From Primulina eburnea (lineage: Eukaryota; Streptophyta; Magnoliopsida; Lamiales; Gesneriaceae): a stretch of 64,000 nt of DNA. The position numbers and the translations under genes were made by a program. The stretch lies in the NCBI RefSeq assembly GCF_022965805.1, contig NC_133114.1, forward strand, positions 2,812,761 to 2,876,760, in the 5' to 3' direction. Shown here piece after piece: positions 53,401 to 64,000 of this stretch (within the stretch, counting starts at the first letter, position 1; each line of letters begins with the position of its first letter). The notes beneath the pieces were generated by a model. The model searched no databases and was not told the origin of the DNA. It saw nothing but the letters and a program-made list of their open reading frames with translations.

Positions 53401-55828
53401 CAATCAACTTAAAGAAAAAAAAACCACGATTTTCAAAACACAAAGAAACGGAAATGAAAAATAACATATTCCACAAATGTTGAATATTTATCTATCCGAT
53501 ACCTCGTTGCCATGTAAATTAACAAGTGTTTTCAACTCAGCTCGACGAAATAAAGCTCTGTGACCATGTCCAAGCAGTAAATCTAACAGCTGGAAATCAG
53601 ACAACATGTATTGCAACAGTCTTTGTCTGAAAATGCATATTCGGAAATGTACAGAAAAACAAAAAATATACCTTGCTTATTGGATATGCAACTGGAAAAC
53701 AGATCCAGACAAGGACGCGAACTACTGGAGCCACAGCTGCACCAATAGCAAGTCCATGTCTAGAACAAACAGATTGTGGAATGATCTGATGAGACACAAT
53801 CAGTTCATGCATATCATTCATCTAGAATCTTGATATTTTCTTCATGCTAATAGTAACTTGAAAGTAAACAAGAATTTAAGGTTCCGTGTAATCTTTCATA
53901 TTTAGTATGTAGATGCTTTACAAATTTTTTTATTTCCAAATCCTTCATAGCTGTATGCATGTAAACTTATGCTTTCCCTTTTAAGCAACCTTTGCTTATC
54001 CACCAATTGCAGAATGACACATCAAGTCTAGGACATTTGCATCATATAAACCTTCTTATATACTGTTTGTCCTTTCAATTCGCCACATCTGAAGAATCAC
54101 ATATAAACTTGTGATATCACCTTTACAAAACCTTTTTTTCTCCACCAATTCCCGAATTGCACATCAAGTCTAGAATATTCGCATCATATAAACCTTCATG
54201 TTTGCTATTTATCCTTTCATTTTGCCGCAACTAAAAGAATCCCTCATTTTTACTCTCATATTTTGGTACATCTTCAACAATCAACACCCTTTCTCAAATT
54301 TTGGAGTACTAAATGTATTCATCAATGTTGATTCCATCATCAACTAAATCCAGTAAGCCCAAGTGCTCATCCCAAACATGTAATAAAAGACCTAAAAATT
54401 CTGAAATATAATTGAACAGGATCATCATTTTTATCTTTTATAGAGGTGACTGCAAGTGTCATTGTAAGTAAATCTCTAGTAAAGGACATCTTTGCTAATT
54501 AAACTATAGTCACAGGGCTAAGCTACTTAAATCTAACAAAAAGGTACTAGTAGCTAGTTAAACAACTAGAGACGACTTACCTCACCAAATAGCAATATTA
54601 AAGTTACAGAAATGAGAATTGCACCCCAAGCTGCAATTAGACCATCAAGTAAAATAGGAAGTGCCTGCGAGGAAAAACAACTCAACAAATAAATCCTTTT
54701 TGACAAGATTCAATAACTTTATGAACATAATGCCTTCACTATTTCACCTCCATCGCAGCAGCATTGCAGAGAAGCAGTGTACAAAGCAACAAATGTTGTT
54801 TTCTGACAACTGGCAGTATCTTCACTGTTATGAAAAGGTGATAACATAACATCAATATCCATACGATCAACATCCAAAAATTAAAGGGCGCACAACCAAA
54901 TGACTGGCAGAATTGTAAGCCATTATTGCAAAAATCTTTTACAAATGTCCCTGTTTGATATCCAATTGCTTTTTAAGTATCAATTTATTTTATGCAAACT
55001 CAAACAAGTGTAATTTTTACATCAAAATCATGACTCGGGCACTACTAACACAAGAAAAACTTTTCTAGGGTAGCATGAATGGAAGTAAATCAAAGTACAG
55101 GAATTAAGACGGAGAGCGATATGACCATGGCAGCATAGCTTCTTTTTACTACTAATACTAGTATTATGATATGTATACTTTTTTATAAGAAACTAATTTC
55201 AAGTCCTTATTTTGTTATCCAAGTAAACATCTTCGCACCAAAAGTGTGATTTTTTCAAGCACAATAAATCTTATCTTCTAGAACAAATGCACAAAATTTG
55301 TATCAAGGAATTAGAGTCTCTGAATCGCTAGTATGAAATGAATACTTCCACGCAAAATTGTGTACACAAAAAAATTTCACTAGATTTCAATTCTACGAAC
55401 TGGAGAAACTGAATTTAAAGGAATTACTCCACATTAAAGTCCTGCGAAGTGCAAACTACTTTATTCGACCACTAGTTCACCCCAAACAAATTACAAAACG
55501 GTGATTCAACACAAAGCTCCAATAGCAAAGAAACTCCCCACAACCGTAGTTAATCACAAATTCAGCAAGCGGGTAACTTCAAACACAAAACAACAACAAT
55601 AAAAAAAGGCAAAAAGAACATCAAGAACTTAGACGGGGGACGAAGATTACAGGCATGCCGACTGTCCCTTGGAGTTCCGGACTTGGCAAGCACTTCGAGA
55701 TCAACAAGGCTGAGCGACATTAAGCCCAAAGTAAGCCCGGACATGAGGCCCGCAAACGCCACCAAAAACACGATCCCGGCAATGTGAATGAAGAATTCCG
55801 TCCCACAACATTCGAACTCCACCGCCAT
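50430..55828 (-). CDS. DUF21 and CBS-domain membrane protein (CNNM/CorC-like)
   Basis: The eleven minus-strand exons are 55651-55828, 54748-54824, 54581-54664, 53672-53785, 53503-53589, 53158-53297, 52992-53079, 51855-51928, 51151-51278, 50565-50830 and 50430-50474. All are GT-AG and in phase, for 426 aa. The N-terminal DUF21 membrane domain spans about residues 12-150 ([30 protein letters not shown], then [19 protein letters not shown], then [24 protein letters not shown], then [21 protein letters not shown]). A CBS pair follows ([83 protein letters not shown]), with a Lys-rich insert within the second CBS. Bacterial and animal relatives handle Mg2+ or regulate its transport. In plants the substrate is unproven. 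Length and form match the short (about 424 aa) plant group. Confidence 0.92.
52517..52720. repeat. Tandem duplication of about 100 bp in a CBS-DUF21 intron
   Basis: Two adjacent copies of AAGTCATAAA...CTCCATAAGTAATCA.CATTAACTGATTAGATAGTGGTACTAT...TAGCTCTTCTAAATG, with about ten differences. Intronic. Confidence 0.8.
52865..52986. repeat. Three copies of a 41-bp unit beside a splice donor
   Basis: The unit GTAACTATTTACTCAATGAA followed by ACTGCACGTGAAGAGGAACAT occurs three times without a break and almost without change. The third copy ends 5 bp before the end of exon 52992-53079, so the repeat occupies the first bases of the intron on the minus strand, directly beside its GT donor. Confidence 0.9.
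53930..54230. repeat. Imperfect duplication in a CBS-DUF21 intron
   Basis: TCCACCAATT...GCACATCAAGTCTAG.A.ATT.GCATCATATAAACCTTC occurs near 53998 and again near 54135, with more differences than in the other intronic duplications. Confidence 0.65.
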
Positions 55829-56100
55829 TCAACAACAGAAAGGCGCGCGCTAATTCAGCTGCTGAAATGTGCAACTGTTCACTTCCGATTATTATTATTT
55901 CGAACGGGGAATAATTGGATTCGAGGAGAATATTACTGTGCGGGAATCGGAGGGAGGACAATCGCAGTGGCATGTTTTATAAGCCATAAAGCTGACGTTT
56001 GGACATGAATGCATCCGGTGCAGTGATAAATGCTACGGTTCTCTTCTTTGTTGATATGATTTAACTCAATCAGTGAATTTAATATAAAAAATAATGAGTG
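55829..56100. promoter_or_regulatory. Upstream region of the CBS-DUF21 gene
   Basis: Probable promoter and leader, by position upstream of the ATG at 55828 (minus strand). No specific element is identified. The right border is the first of two adjacent MITEs. Confidence 0.35.
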
Positions 56101-56261
56101 GGTCTCATGTGAGATCGTCTCACGGACGGGTCAATCCTATCGATATTCATAATAAAAAAAGTAATATTCTTATAATAAAAAGTAATATTTTTTCATGGAT
56201 TACCCAAATAAGATATCAGTATCACAAATACGATCCGTGAGACCGTCTCACACAAATTTTT
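56101..56261. mobile_element. MITE of the GTGTGAGACGGTCTCAC family, copy 1
   Basis: Begins GGTCTCATGTGAGATCGTCT and ends CCGTGAGACCGTCTCACAC, forming terminal inverted repeats. The centre carries the family phrases GATATTCATAATAA and TTTTTCATGGATTACCCAAATAAG. Confidence 0.75.
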
Positions 56262-56305
56262 GCCAAAAATAATATATAATATTTGTAGGCAATAAAAGAC
56301 AAAAA

Positions 56306-56479
56306 CTTGTGTGAGACGATCTCACATGTCGTATTTTGTGAGACGTATCTCTTATTTGGGTCATCCATAAAAAATATTATTTTTTATGCTAATAGTATTA
56401 TTTTTAATTGTGAATATCGGTAGGGTTAACCCGTCTCACAGATAAATATTTATGAGACCGTTTCACAAGAGACCTACTC
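56306..56479. mobile_element. MITE of the GTGTGAGACGGTCTCAC family, copy 2
   Basis: Begins ACTTGTGTGAGACGATCTCAC and ends GAGACCGTTTCACAAGAGACC. The interior (TCTTATTTGGGTCATCCAT, GTGAATATCGGTAGGGTTAAC) is the reverse complement of copy 1. Confidence 0.8.
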
Positions 56480-57142
56480 TTAATAAAATTGAATATTTTA
56501 AAAATTATATAAAAAAAATTTAAAAATAAAATATCATGATCCTCATCACTCATTTTGGTGTGTAACTTCAACAAATTGGTTTTGGTTATTTTTGCATCTT
56601 TCCTGATTAAATATAGTAATAATAAATGTATGTAGACAATTTATTAACGTTGTCGTAATAAATAGGTATACACAAAAATTATTGTTGTCGAAAGGTACTT
56701 GTAATATAATTAGAGGTACATTTGATGAATTGGATTTCAAGGTATACAATTATTTAGGAAATTGCAAAAAAAAAAAAAAAAATTGGTTCAAAGTTGGTTT
56801 ATTTTTTATGTTAGTTTTTTGTGATTTTGATATTCAAATTTTAGTTTTAACTCTTTTTTTTTCTTGTAATTTTAGGTCGTTGATTTGACGTTAGTGTGAT
56901 ATTGTCATAGCAATGATGTGTCCAAGTGAGATTTAATAACTTTCACAATAATATTGAAATAGCAAAATACAAAACCAAAATCAACCAAAAAATGAAGAAT
57001 ATAAAACTCGTTATTGATAATAAAAATTATCAAAATTACAAATAACCAAACATAAAAGACAAAAAAAAAAAAAAATTAACCTCAAGTATCTGTCATAATT
57101 TGATAATATTGATTTGATAATATTTTATGGTTCCAAACGGAT

Positions 57143-57285
57143 CGTTCGATCCTACTTGTGGGGTGTTACCCCCACAGAATTTAGATGGTTCAGATTTAGC
57201 CATATTTGTGATTTAAAAAAAATAGTGGATCTCATGTATTTGTGGTTAAATCTGGACCCTGAATCTACAGTGCCCCACATGTAGG
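57143..57285. mobile_element. Palindromic MITE-like element
   Basis: The left CCTACTTGTGGGGTG and right CCCCACATGTAGGGTG are inverted repeats, and inner pairs (GGTTCAGATTTAGCCAT and AAATCTGGACCCTGAATC) continue the palindrome partly. No target duplication was determined. Confidence 0.55.
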
Positions 57286-57857
57286 GTGAAATATTCTGTT
57301 CCAAACTTTGAGTAAAAAGTAAGGATTAAATATTTTTTGAGATGGTCTCACGTATCTATTTTCGTAAGAAATGTCAACTCGGTTCAAATTTTAAGTGAAT
57401 TTATTATTATTATTATCATTAGATATTTATTTTTCACGAGTCAGGTTGAGTTTGAGATTCGGAAGATCTTACGACAGGAACCTTAGGGAAAAGTAAAAAA
57501 TAATTAATTTTGTATTCGAATGTTATTCAAATACGTCTCTTACCCAATTGAAATAAATTATAAATACCAGGATGTTTCATTAAAAATTAATTTAAGTTCT
57601 AATTACCCATAATTTAGTTATTTTAATTTTAAATTTACTTAATTTGACTTGTTGGTATATTGCTTTGAAACAGTTTTAACTACTCGATCTTATTACAACA
57701 CATTATAAATTTAACAAGTTATAAATCGAATTTAATATAATACAACGACAATTAATAATAACATAATAAAAATTAAGAAAATAATTTTATATGAAATTAT
57801 TTTCTGGAAATAAAATAAATTATAAGATAATATTAATAAAAAAGTTTAAAGCCTAAA

Positions 57858-58030
57858 ACTTGTGTGAGACGGTCTCACTGGTCGTATTTTGTGAGACATA
57901 TATCTTATTTGGTCATTCATGAAAAACTATCACTTTTTATGCTAAGATTATTATTTTTATTGTGAATATCGGTAGAGTTGACTAGTCTCACATATAAAGA
58001 TTAGTGAGACCATTTCACAGAGAACTACTC
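57858..58030. mobile_element. MITE of the GTGTGAGACGGTCTCAC family, copy 3
   Basis: Begins ACTTGTGTGAGACGGTCTCAC and ends GAGACCATTTCACAGAGAAC. Same layout and orientation as copy 2. It lies about 950 bp upstream of the CGR2/3 ATG. Confidence 0.8.
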
Positions 58031-58254
58031 AAGTTTAAAATATTATAATGTGATTTTTTTCCCCATAATTTGATAAATTTTCAAGCTAATATAAAACCCG
58101 CTGATAATTTGATTAAATTTTCAAGCTAATTAATCTAGTTTAAGTATTAATGGTACTTAATTTAATTTAATCCATACGTATAAAGTTAGAAAATTAATCG
58201 ACTAAAAACCAGAAAAATAAATAATCATCAGCGAAATAAATTCCAGCTCTTTTC

Positions 58255-58977
58255 TATGTCATTTCCCTTGTGATCAAACGAGCAGATCCAGATCCCACAT
58301 CCACTTCTCGCCATTTCAGGTAACATATAATTCTTGCTTCATAGATTTTATGGTCCCCTTCTTTTTCGAGAAGATGCGACGAGTTCTGTTCTGTTCTTGA
58401 AGTTGTGGGTTCGTTTTTTTTTTAAATGATTCAGTGAATATGAGAGGTTGAGATGTGAATTTGGGTGAAATTTGGTTTTATTTCTGCTGAATCGTGGATT
58501 TTCCGGAACCCCGTATGCGATAAAGTGTAATTAGCTGTTTTCTTGTTTTCCGTTGCTTGACAGTTAGGAATGGAAATTAATCTTGGAATTTTATTGCGGT
58601 GGCAAAGCGTGTTAGCCAATCTATATATAATTCGACCTTTTGAACTGTATTATATGTATATGTGGCCTGCTCTGGCTGCATTGAATGCTTCTTCTGTGTC
58701 GGCACTGGATATTTCTTACCATTAATTTGTCAGAAATTTATTTTGCTTGAGATGGTTTGAGTGTTTGTGTCGTGTCTAGTACATTTTAAGAATCTTTTAG
58801 TCATGGAGTTTTGGAAAATGAGATCAGATGTCTCATTTATACGATGCATTAGTTGAATGAGATGCATCATCATGGTAAATACTTTTTTTTTTAATTTATG
58901 TTTACCGTGATATTTATTGGGTTGAAATTTATGTGTTGCTGCCGCAAATCTTGTTTTGCAGGATATTATTTAAAACA
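58255..58977 (+). promoter_or_regulatory. 5' leader of CGR2/3 with a probable leader intron
   Basis: A donor-like CCATTTCAGGTAACAT at 58321 and an acceptor TTTTGCAG at 58960 bracket about 640 bp of T-rich DNA. The 17 bases after the acceptor lead to the ATG at 58978. A leader intron is therefore likely. Confidence 0.55.
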
Positions 58978-61900
58978 ATGTCTAGAAGACCCGGTCCTTC
59001 TCGTCGATTTGCAGATGGTGGCAGCATTCCTTTAGTGGGTTCATTGCACTCAAAATCTCGTCCATCTCCGATATTATCTATTGGCCTTCTTGTTGTGGTA
59101 AATATTGGTTTTTCCATTATTTATTTCTTACTAGTTCACTTCCCGGCAATATGTACACACTTTTGGCATTCACAAGCATGCCTACGATCCTTTATTGTGA
59201 TACATACACACTGTAGTACAATTTATAATATTAGCATTTCATGTGGATCATAGAGCATAAGGCTGATAGATGCCACTGATTTCTACATTTTAAGTTCTTT
59301 ACGAGTTCTGATGATGGCCCAGCTGGCAGACACAATCTTTTTAATTTTCTTTGTTGCGAGAAAACTGATGAGGTACCTACTTACCTACCTTTTTTTGTCA
59401 TTTTCAGGGAGCGCTATTGGTTGTTGGATATGTGTATCGTGATTCAGGTCTGTTGTTGATCTTTCGGTTTTACACTCACCCGACACATCCTAGCAAGATT
59501 CATCAAATAATATTGTAGTTTATTTTCTCATTATTTCCTTTTTAGCTGAACTTTTATGTATTGTTTTTTCCTCAAAATTTTGATGTGGTGGAAGTCCTGG
59601 CGGAATGGGAACTTTATCCTTAATACCTCCTTTCATTCTCGTAAATGATTTCCATTGAAAATTTTAGATCACGAAGTTCATTATTTTAGTGAGATCTAAG
59701 TTTTAAATTTGTTTTTTTGACAGGTGGGAGGAATGGCGACATAACTGCTTTTAATAGACTTGAAGGTAATTTCACGTGATCTAAAATTAGCTGATTCTGT
59801 CTTGTCAAGAGCCTCTAATGCAAATCACTATCATTCTGCATGTTTAAGATGCAAGGATGCTCACTTTGGTATTAGTTACGAATGAAGGCTCTCTACCAGA
59901 TACTAATCTTTCTCGTAACATATAAAAGGCAGACATAATGGTGAAAATAAGTACCGCTTTACAACTTAGTACCTATATTTCCTTGTTAGTGGATCAGTAC
60001 CAGGCAATGCAGGCGTACCTATATAATGTTCTGTTGTATGTAATGCAACCACTACAGCTGCAAGTTTTTTTTTCCATTTAGGAAGTCTCAATTTGTTTGG
60101 GCTAAGGAGGTGTTACTTAACTTATTTTTACTTAGATCATGAGATGATGTTTCATTGGTTGATATCCGTAGGTAAAGTCTGCATATTTTAATGCATCTGA
60201 CATTTGTTTGATTCCCATTGTTGATGAAAACTAAACTACCTGCTTGGCTTGGCTTCCTGAACCGTTTGTGTATCTATTCTGCTTGTGATTCCCTTTGACT
60301 TTGTGGAGATAAGCTGCAATTTTTTAAATAACTAAAGCATGTATATGCAGGTGGTGTTTCATGTTCATCAGAAACCCAGAGATTAATCCCCATTCTTAAG
60401 AAAGCATATGGCGACAGCATGAAGAAAGTGTTGCATGTAGGTCCTGAGACCTGTTCGGTAGTCTCACAACTATTAAAAGAAGAAGATACTGAAGCATGGG
60501 GCGTGGAACCTTATGAGCTAGATGATGCTGATGCAAACTGCAGGGCTCTTGTGCGCAAAGGTGTTGTCCGTGTGGCTGATATCAAGTTCACTCTTCCCTA
60601 CAGGCCAAAGTCATTTTCTCTTGTCATAGTGTCAGATGTACTGGATTACTTGTCACCCAAATACCTAAACAAGACAGTTCCAGAACTAGCAAGGGTATCA
60701 GCTGACGGTTTAGTTATATTATCTGGTAAGTCTCCATGACTGATTACTAATTACATTGCTCGTAGGGGAAATGTTTAAAATTTGAGTCTGAGCTGACTGC
60801 ATTGGTTGTTTTCTTGAATTTGTCTGTATTTAAAAATTCCTTTTACAATGGTTTTTATTCTAACATGGAAAACCTCTCATTCAGCACACTCTTCTGGCAA
60901 GAGTAATATGAGAGCTTATCAACACTCTTCTGGCAAGAGTGATCCAAGAGCTTAGTAAATACTTGAAAATGGGGATAGCCACCTTTTACGCTCCTCTAAT
61001 CCCTCCTAGCAGTGTTTGATCCAAAAACGTCGTGTATGGGGTGAAACTAAGCACTAGAATATCTTTTAATTTTAAGATAAAACATTTTTATCTCATGTAT
61101 AGCATACAATAATTTACGAACATAGGAAATTTTTACAGGGAGGGGACTTGATCATAGCAATATTTTGGTGACGAGTGCTTTTATTCAAATTTCTTGTTCT
61201 TGCAGGGTACCCAGGTCATCAAAAAGCTATAGCGGCTGAGCCGTCCAAGTTTGGTCGTCCTGTAAGTGCCGCTTTTTTCCTTCTACTTGGTTTACTGTAC
61301 ATTTATCATCATTTTCCTGCAAAAAATAATGGCCATAAATAGACTAAGGCTGATAGAATACCCGAGAATCGACGGTATAAGCATGAATTTTTTTAGCTTC
61401 TAACAATTCAAATTCCTGGTTGACGTACCATTTACCTCTTCGGCAGATACTCCAATTGGCCTAATGTTTTCTTTTTCGCTATATATGCAATTCATTGATT
61501 AATGCGACAGATAGTTGTTGACTACAGTTTTCTCTTATATCGCCCATAAAAATCAGAGGATAAGAGATTCTTATTCGTGAAATTTTAAGCTCCAAATTGT
61601 TGAGGCATTGATGTTTCATCCTTGGTGAATGTATTATTTTTCATAAGCATGTAATTCTCTAGTGTGAGTATGGGGAATATGTTGCAAGAATGTTTGAATT
61701 TAAGGCTAACTGTGAGTAGAGCTGCAACCGAGAGTCCAAACTTAATTACAGTAATATACCAAGTTCATGTTAGTTTACGTCACATGGGGAGGGAGAGATG
61801 GAAGTAGAAACACAGGGGAATGACAGAGTAAGGTAAACAATTATTTGTTTAGAGTGAATAATAACTTGAGAGAGTGACAAGGAGAGGGAGTTGTTTGTTC

Positions 61901-62240
61901 TCCTTCTTCTTTGATTGGAATGGACTGTAATTGGGGAGGATTACCTTTCTTTCAGATTAGGCATACTTTGTGTTTCATTTCTGTTGTGGCATCACCAACC
62001 CATCTTAACTGAAAACGAACTATTGTATAGGCAATTTTCTATACCTCAATTCTTGCGAACTTATCATGTCAAATTTCATTGTAACAGGCGAAACTGCGAA
62101 GCTCGTCTTGGTGGATTAGATTTTTCATTCAAACAAGCTTGGAAGAGAATGAAGCATTTGTGAAGAAGTACGAGCAGGCTGCGGCCAAGAAATCATACAA
62201 ATCGGCGTGCCAGATCTTCCACCTCAAACCATTGCATTGA
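58978..62240 (+). CDS. CGR2/3: CGR2/CGR3-type Golgi pectin (homogalacturonan) methyltransferase
   Basis: The six coding exons are 58978-59097, 59408-59447, 59724-59765, 60351-60725, 61206-61261 and 62088-62240, GT-AG and in phase, for 261 aa, as in the family. It starts MSRRPGPSRRFADGG, a short cytosolic tail, then a single signal-anchor (SPILSIGLLVVGALLVVGYV, about residues 29-48), typical of a type II Golgi protein. The lumenal domain has the AdoMet-binding signature KVLHVGPETCSVVSQLL (93-109), acidic WGVEPYELDDADANC, VADIKFTLPYRPKSFSLVIV, and the C-terminal SSSWWIRFFIQTSLEENEA and ACQIFHLKPLH blocks diagnostic of CGR proteins. In Arabidopsis, CGR2 and CGR3 redundantly methylesterify homogalacturonan. 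Which of the two this is cannot be told. Nothing seems broken. Confidence 0.93.
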
Positions 62241-62491
62241 TAATTTTGATTATGTAGGTTGTATTCTTTGTGATAATAGGTGCTAAATAAATAGCATCGT
62301 TAGTTCATATAGATTTATTTTTTACAAATTGTAATTGTGGAAAGTGTGTCACCTCGTTTTATTTCATATGTCTGAGTATAAGAAAACAACAATGTTGTAT
62401 CTTGAAAATTTTGACCGTCTGGTTTCTGGTGTACCTTCTTGTTGCGGTAGTGTAATATCTCACCGGTAATGCAAAACCAATAATAATTAAA

Positions 62492-62844
62492 ACTAGTACA
62501 ACGACGCACGCGTTGCGTGCTTGTACGATATGTTTTTATAATTTATTTGATTTATATTTAAATGAGGATCAAAATATATTTATAAGAAATAATGAGTGGC
62601 TACATTATAATTTTGATATATGAACTAAAAAATAAATTAAAAAAGAATAAAAAATAAATTAAGAAACATAGGTTTTATCCACTAAACTACATGTGACTTG
62701 CTTTTATTCTTTAACACTTTATTAATATATATAATTAGTAATGTAGAGAGTGGGGGTGAAGGGTATTTTAGGTATTTTAAAAAACAGACCAAGGAAGTTA
62801 CTCTAACCTACTCAGCCTTAATAAATAGTAAGAGAAGTAAGAGA
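62492..62844 (-). mobile_element. Small non-autonomous Helitron
   Basis: On the minus strand it ends in the hairpin GCACGCAACGCGTGCGTC and CTAGT, followed by host T, and begins TCTCTTACTTCTCTTACTAT preceded by host A. This is the form of Helitron termini (5'-TC, hairpin, CTRRT-3', insertion between A and T). About 350 bp, AT-rich, non-coding. Its hairpin resembles that at 38645-38666. Confidence 0.72.
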
Positions 62845-63700
62845 TTACGAGAAAAAATAATAGCACATTCGTGGAAACATTTTGAAAAAATAATCAATAT
62901 TGACTTCTTAATAAAATTATATAAAACAAAAATTAATGTCAACGATCACACAATTTTACAAATATATAATGTTTAGATAGTGTTTGTAAGAGCTTATTTT
63001 AAGTATTTTTAAATTTTTACGTATAAATTTCAAATATTTCATTAACTAGAAACGTAAAAATATTTAAAATAAATTTTTGCAAACACCACGAGTGATGAGA
63101 TGACATTTATATGTATGTGTGTGTGTATATATTTGGAATTTTAGTGTTTTTTATGGCGAAAGTAGTTGCCAAAACTATCTCAATTATTTTATCAATTAAT
63201 ATGATTAAAGCGATGTTTTTTTTCGTATTTTTTTTTTGGAGCAAAATGTTTTTTAGTGCCAAATATTGCAACCGACAATTTATTTGGTGACGGGGTTATC
63301 TAATTCATGCCAATTGAGTTCGAAAAATCGAATCTACCTAGCTTAAAAATCATTTTTCAATTGATTTTTTAAGTACAATTAAAGTAATATTATATGTATT
63401 TTAATTTATACGAATTACATAAATATTTCTGAACAAGTGACAAAATTATCATACTTGACCTTATTTAATGATTTAAAAAACTAACTCATATATTAAAAAA
63501 ACTCGTAACTTTGGCACAATATATTTGTATTAAACACTATATTCTTTATACAAAATTTAAACTTGTAAAAACAATAAAAGAAAGTTTTGATAATTTAAAA
63601 ACTAACTCAAATATTAGAAAATTTTTCGTTATTAAGTTTGCTAGTTCGTTATTATGGATATTTATCTCATATACATAAAAATGAGATTTAATATCGACAA
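62845..63700. other. AT-rich non-coding stretch
   Basis: No gene or bounded repeat was recognised, apart from a short (TG)n/(TA)n run near 63110-63130. Confidence 0.45.
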
Positions 63701-63840
63701 AAATTTGTGTGAGACGGTCTCATAGTTCGTATTTTGTGAGACAGATCTCTTATTTGGATTATCCATGAAAAGTATTATTTTTTATGCTAAAAATATTATT
63801 TTTTATTATAAATATCGGTATGGTTGACTCATCTCACAAA
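63701..63840. mobile_element. MITE of the GTGTGAGACGGTCTCAC family, copy 4
   Basis: Begins AAATTTGTGTGAGACGGTCTC and ends GGTTGACTCATCTCACAAAT, with the family centre TCTTATTTGGATTATCCATG. The right inverted repeat is degenerate. Beyond it, to the window end, I see only AT-rich DNA. Confidence 0.75.
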
Positions 63841-64000
63841 TAAAACCTAATCTTTAATATAATACAAATAAAAAAATAACAATTTTTATGTCATAAAAGA
63901 AATGATATTAAAAAACAAAATACCCTTTTAAAGAATTTAGCCAACTTCCAACTATTAATAGTGATCGAATGAATGACCCCATTGAAGAGAGAATTATACT

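Noticed and set aside
62698..62976. 92-codon plus-strand frame at the right end
   Set aside because: It crosses the end of a Helitron and has low-complexity Lys/Ile composition. No support.

Overview
This is nuclear DNA of a flowering plant, a eudicot and probably an asterid. It has split genes with GT-AG introns, AT-rich intergenic DNA, plant-type Ty1/copia and Ty3/gypsy elements, a plant L1-type LINE, MITEs and Helitron ends. A placement in Lamiales is only a guess, based on the dispersed GTGTGAGACGGTCTCAC-type MITE. All gene models come from reading splice sites and frames by eye.

Layout. 1-2669: non-coding, with a Ty3/gypsy scrap and a hAT MITE. 2670-7467: an intact young Ty1/copia element of the short-LTR type, ending about 340 bp upstream of a squalene epoxidase gene (SQE-a, 7804-9985) that keeps only exons 1-5. 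10440-21300: a repeat block holding a nest, with a degenerate copia element (11175-20849) containing an internally deleted gypsy element (14205-19346). 21400-21850: a decayed copy of the last exon of LL-diaminopimelate aminotransferase (DAP). 22668-25543: a complete eight-exon squalene epoxidase (SQE-b, 514 aa). 25813-33066 (minus strand): the full-length DAP locus, convergent with SQE-b but broken by a 5'-truncated gypsy/Athila-like element (about 27614-31478) that took about 47 codons with it. 33.2-38.7 kb: repeats, a copy of the 5' region of a downstream gene, and a Helitron-like 3' end. 38961-41470: a NEPRO-like nucleolar protein gene. 42797-46395: a second copy of the 10.4-21.8 kb block without the copia nest, but split by a LINE. 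47884-49357: a conserved plant nuclear-type protein of unknown function. 50430-55828 (minus): a DUF21/CBS-domain membrane protein. 58978-62240: a CGR2/CGR3-type Golgi pectin methyltransferase. The remainder is MITEs and a small Helitron.

The main result is a readable history. A convergent SQE-DAP pair was tandemly duplicated. One unit then lost SQE exons 6-8 and most of DAP to a repeat block. That rearranged block was copied about 30 kb away. Later insertions hit the two copies independently: copia, then gypsy inside it, in one; a LINE in the other. The second copy therefore acts as an 'empty site' that proves the nest boundaries. I found no operon-like or previously unknown enzymatic system. 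The unusual content is structural: nested insertions, probable pseudogenisation of an essential lysine-pathway gene copy, duplicated promoter DNA ending at a probable splice acceptor, and a shared CGGACC-rich motif in LTRs of two different gypsy elements.
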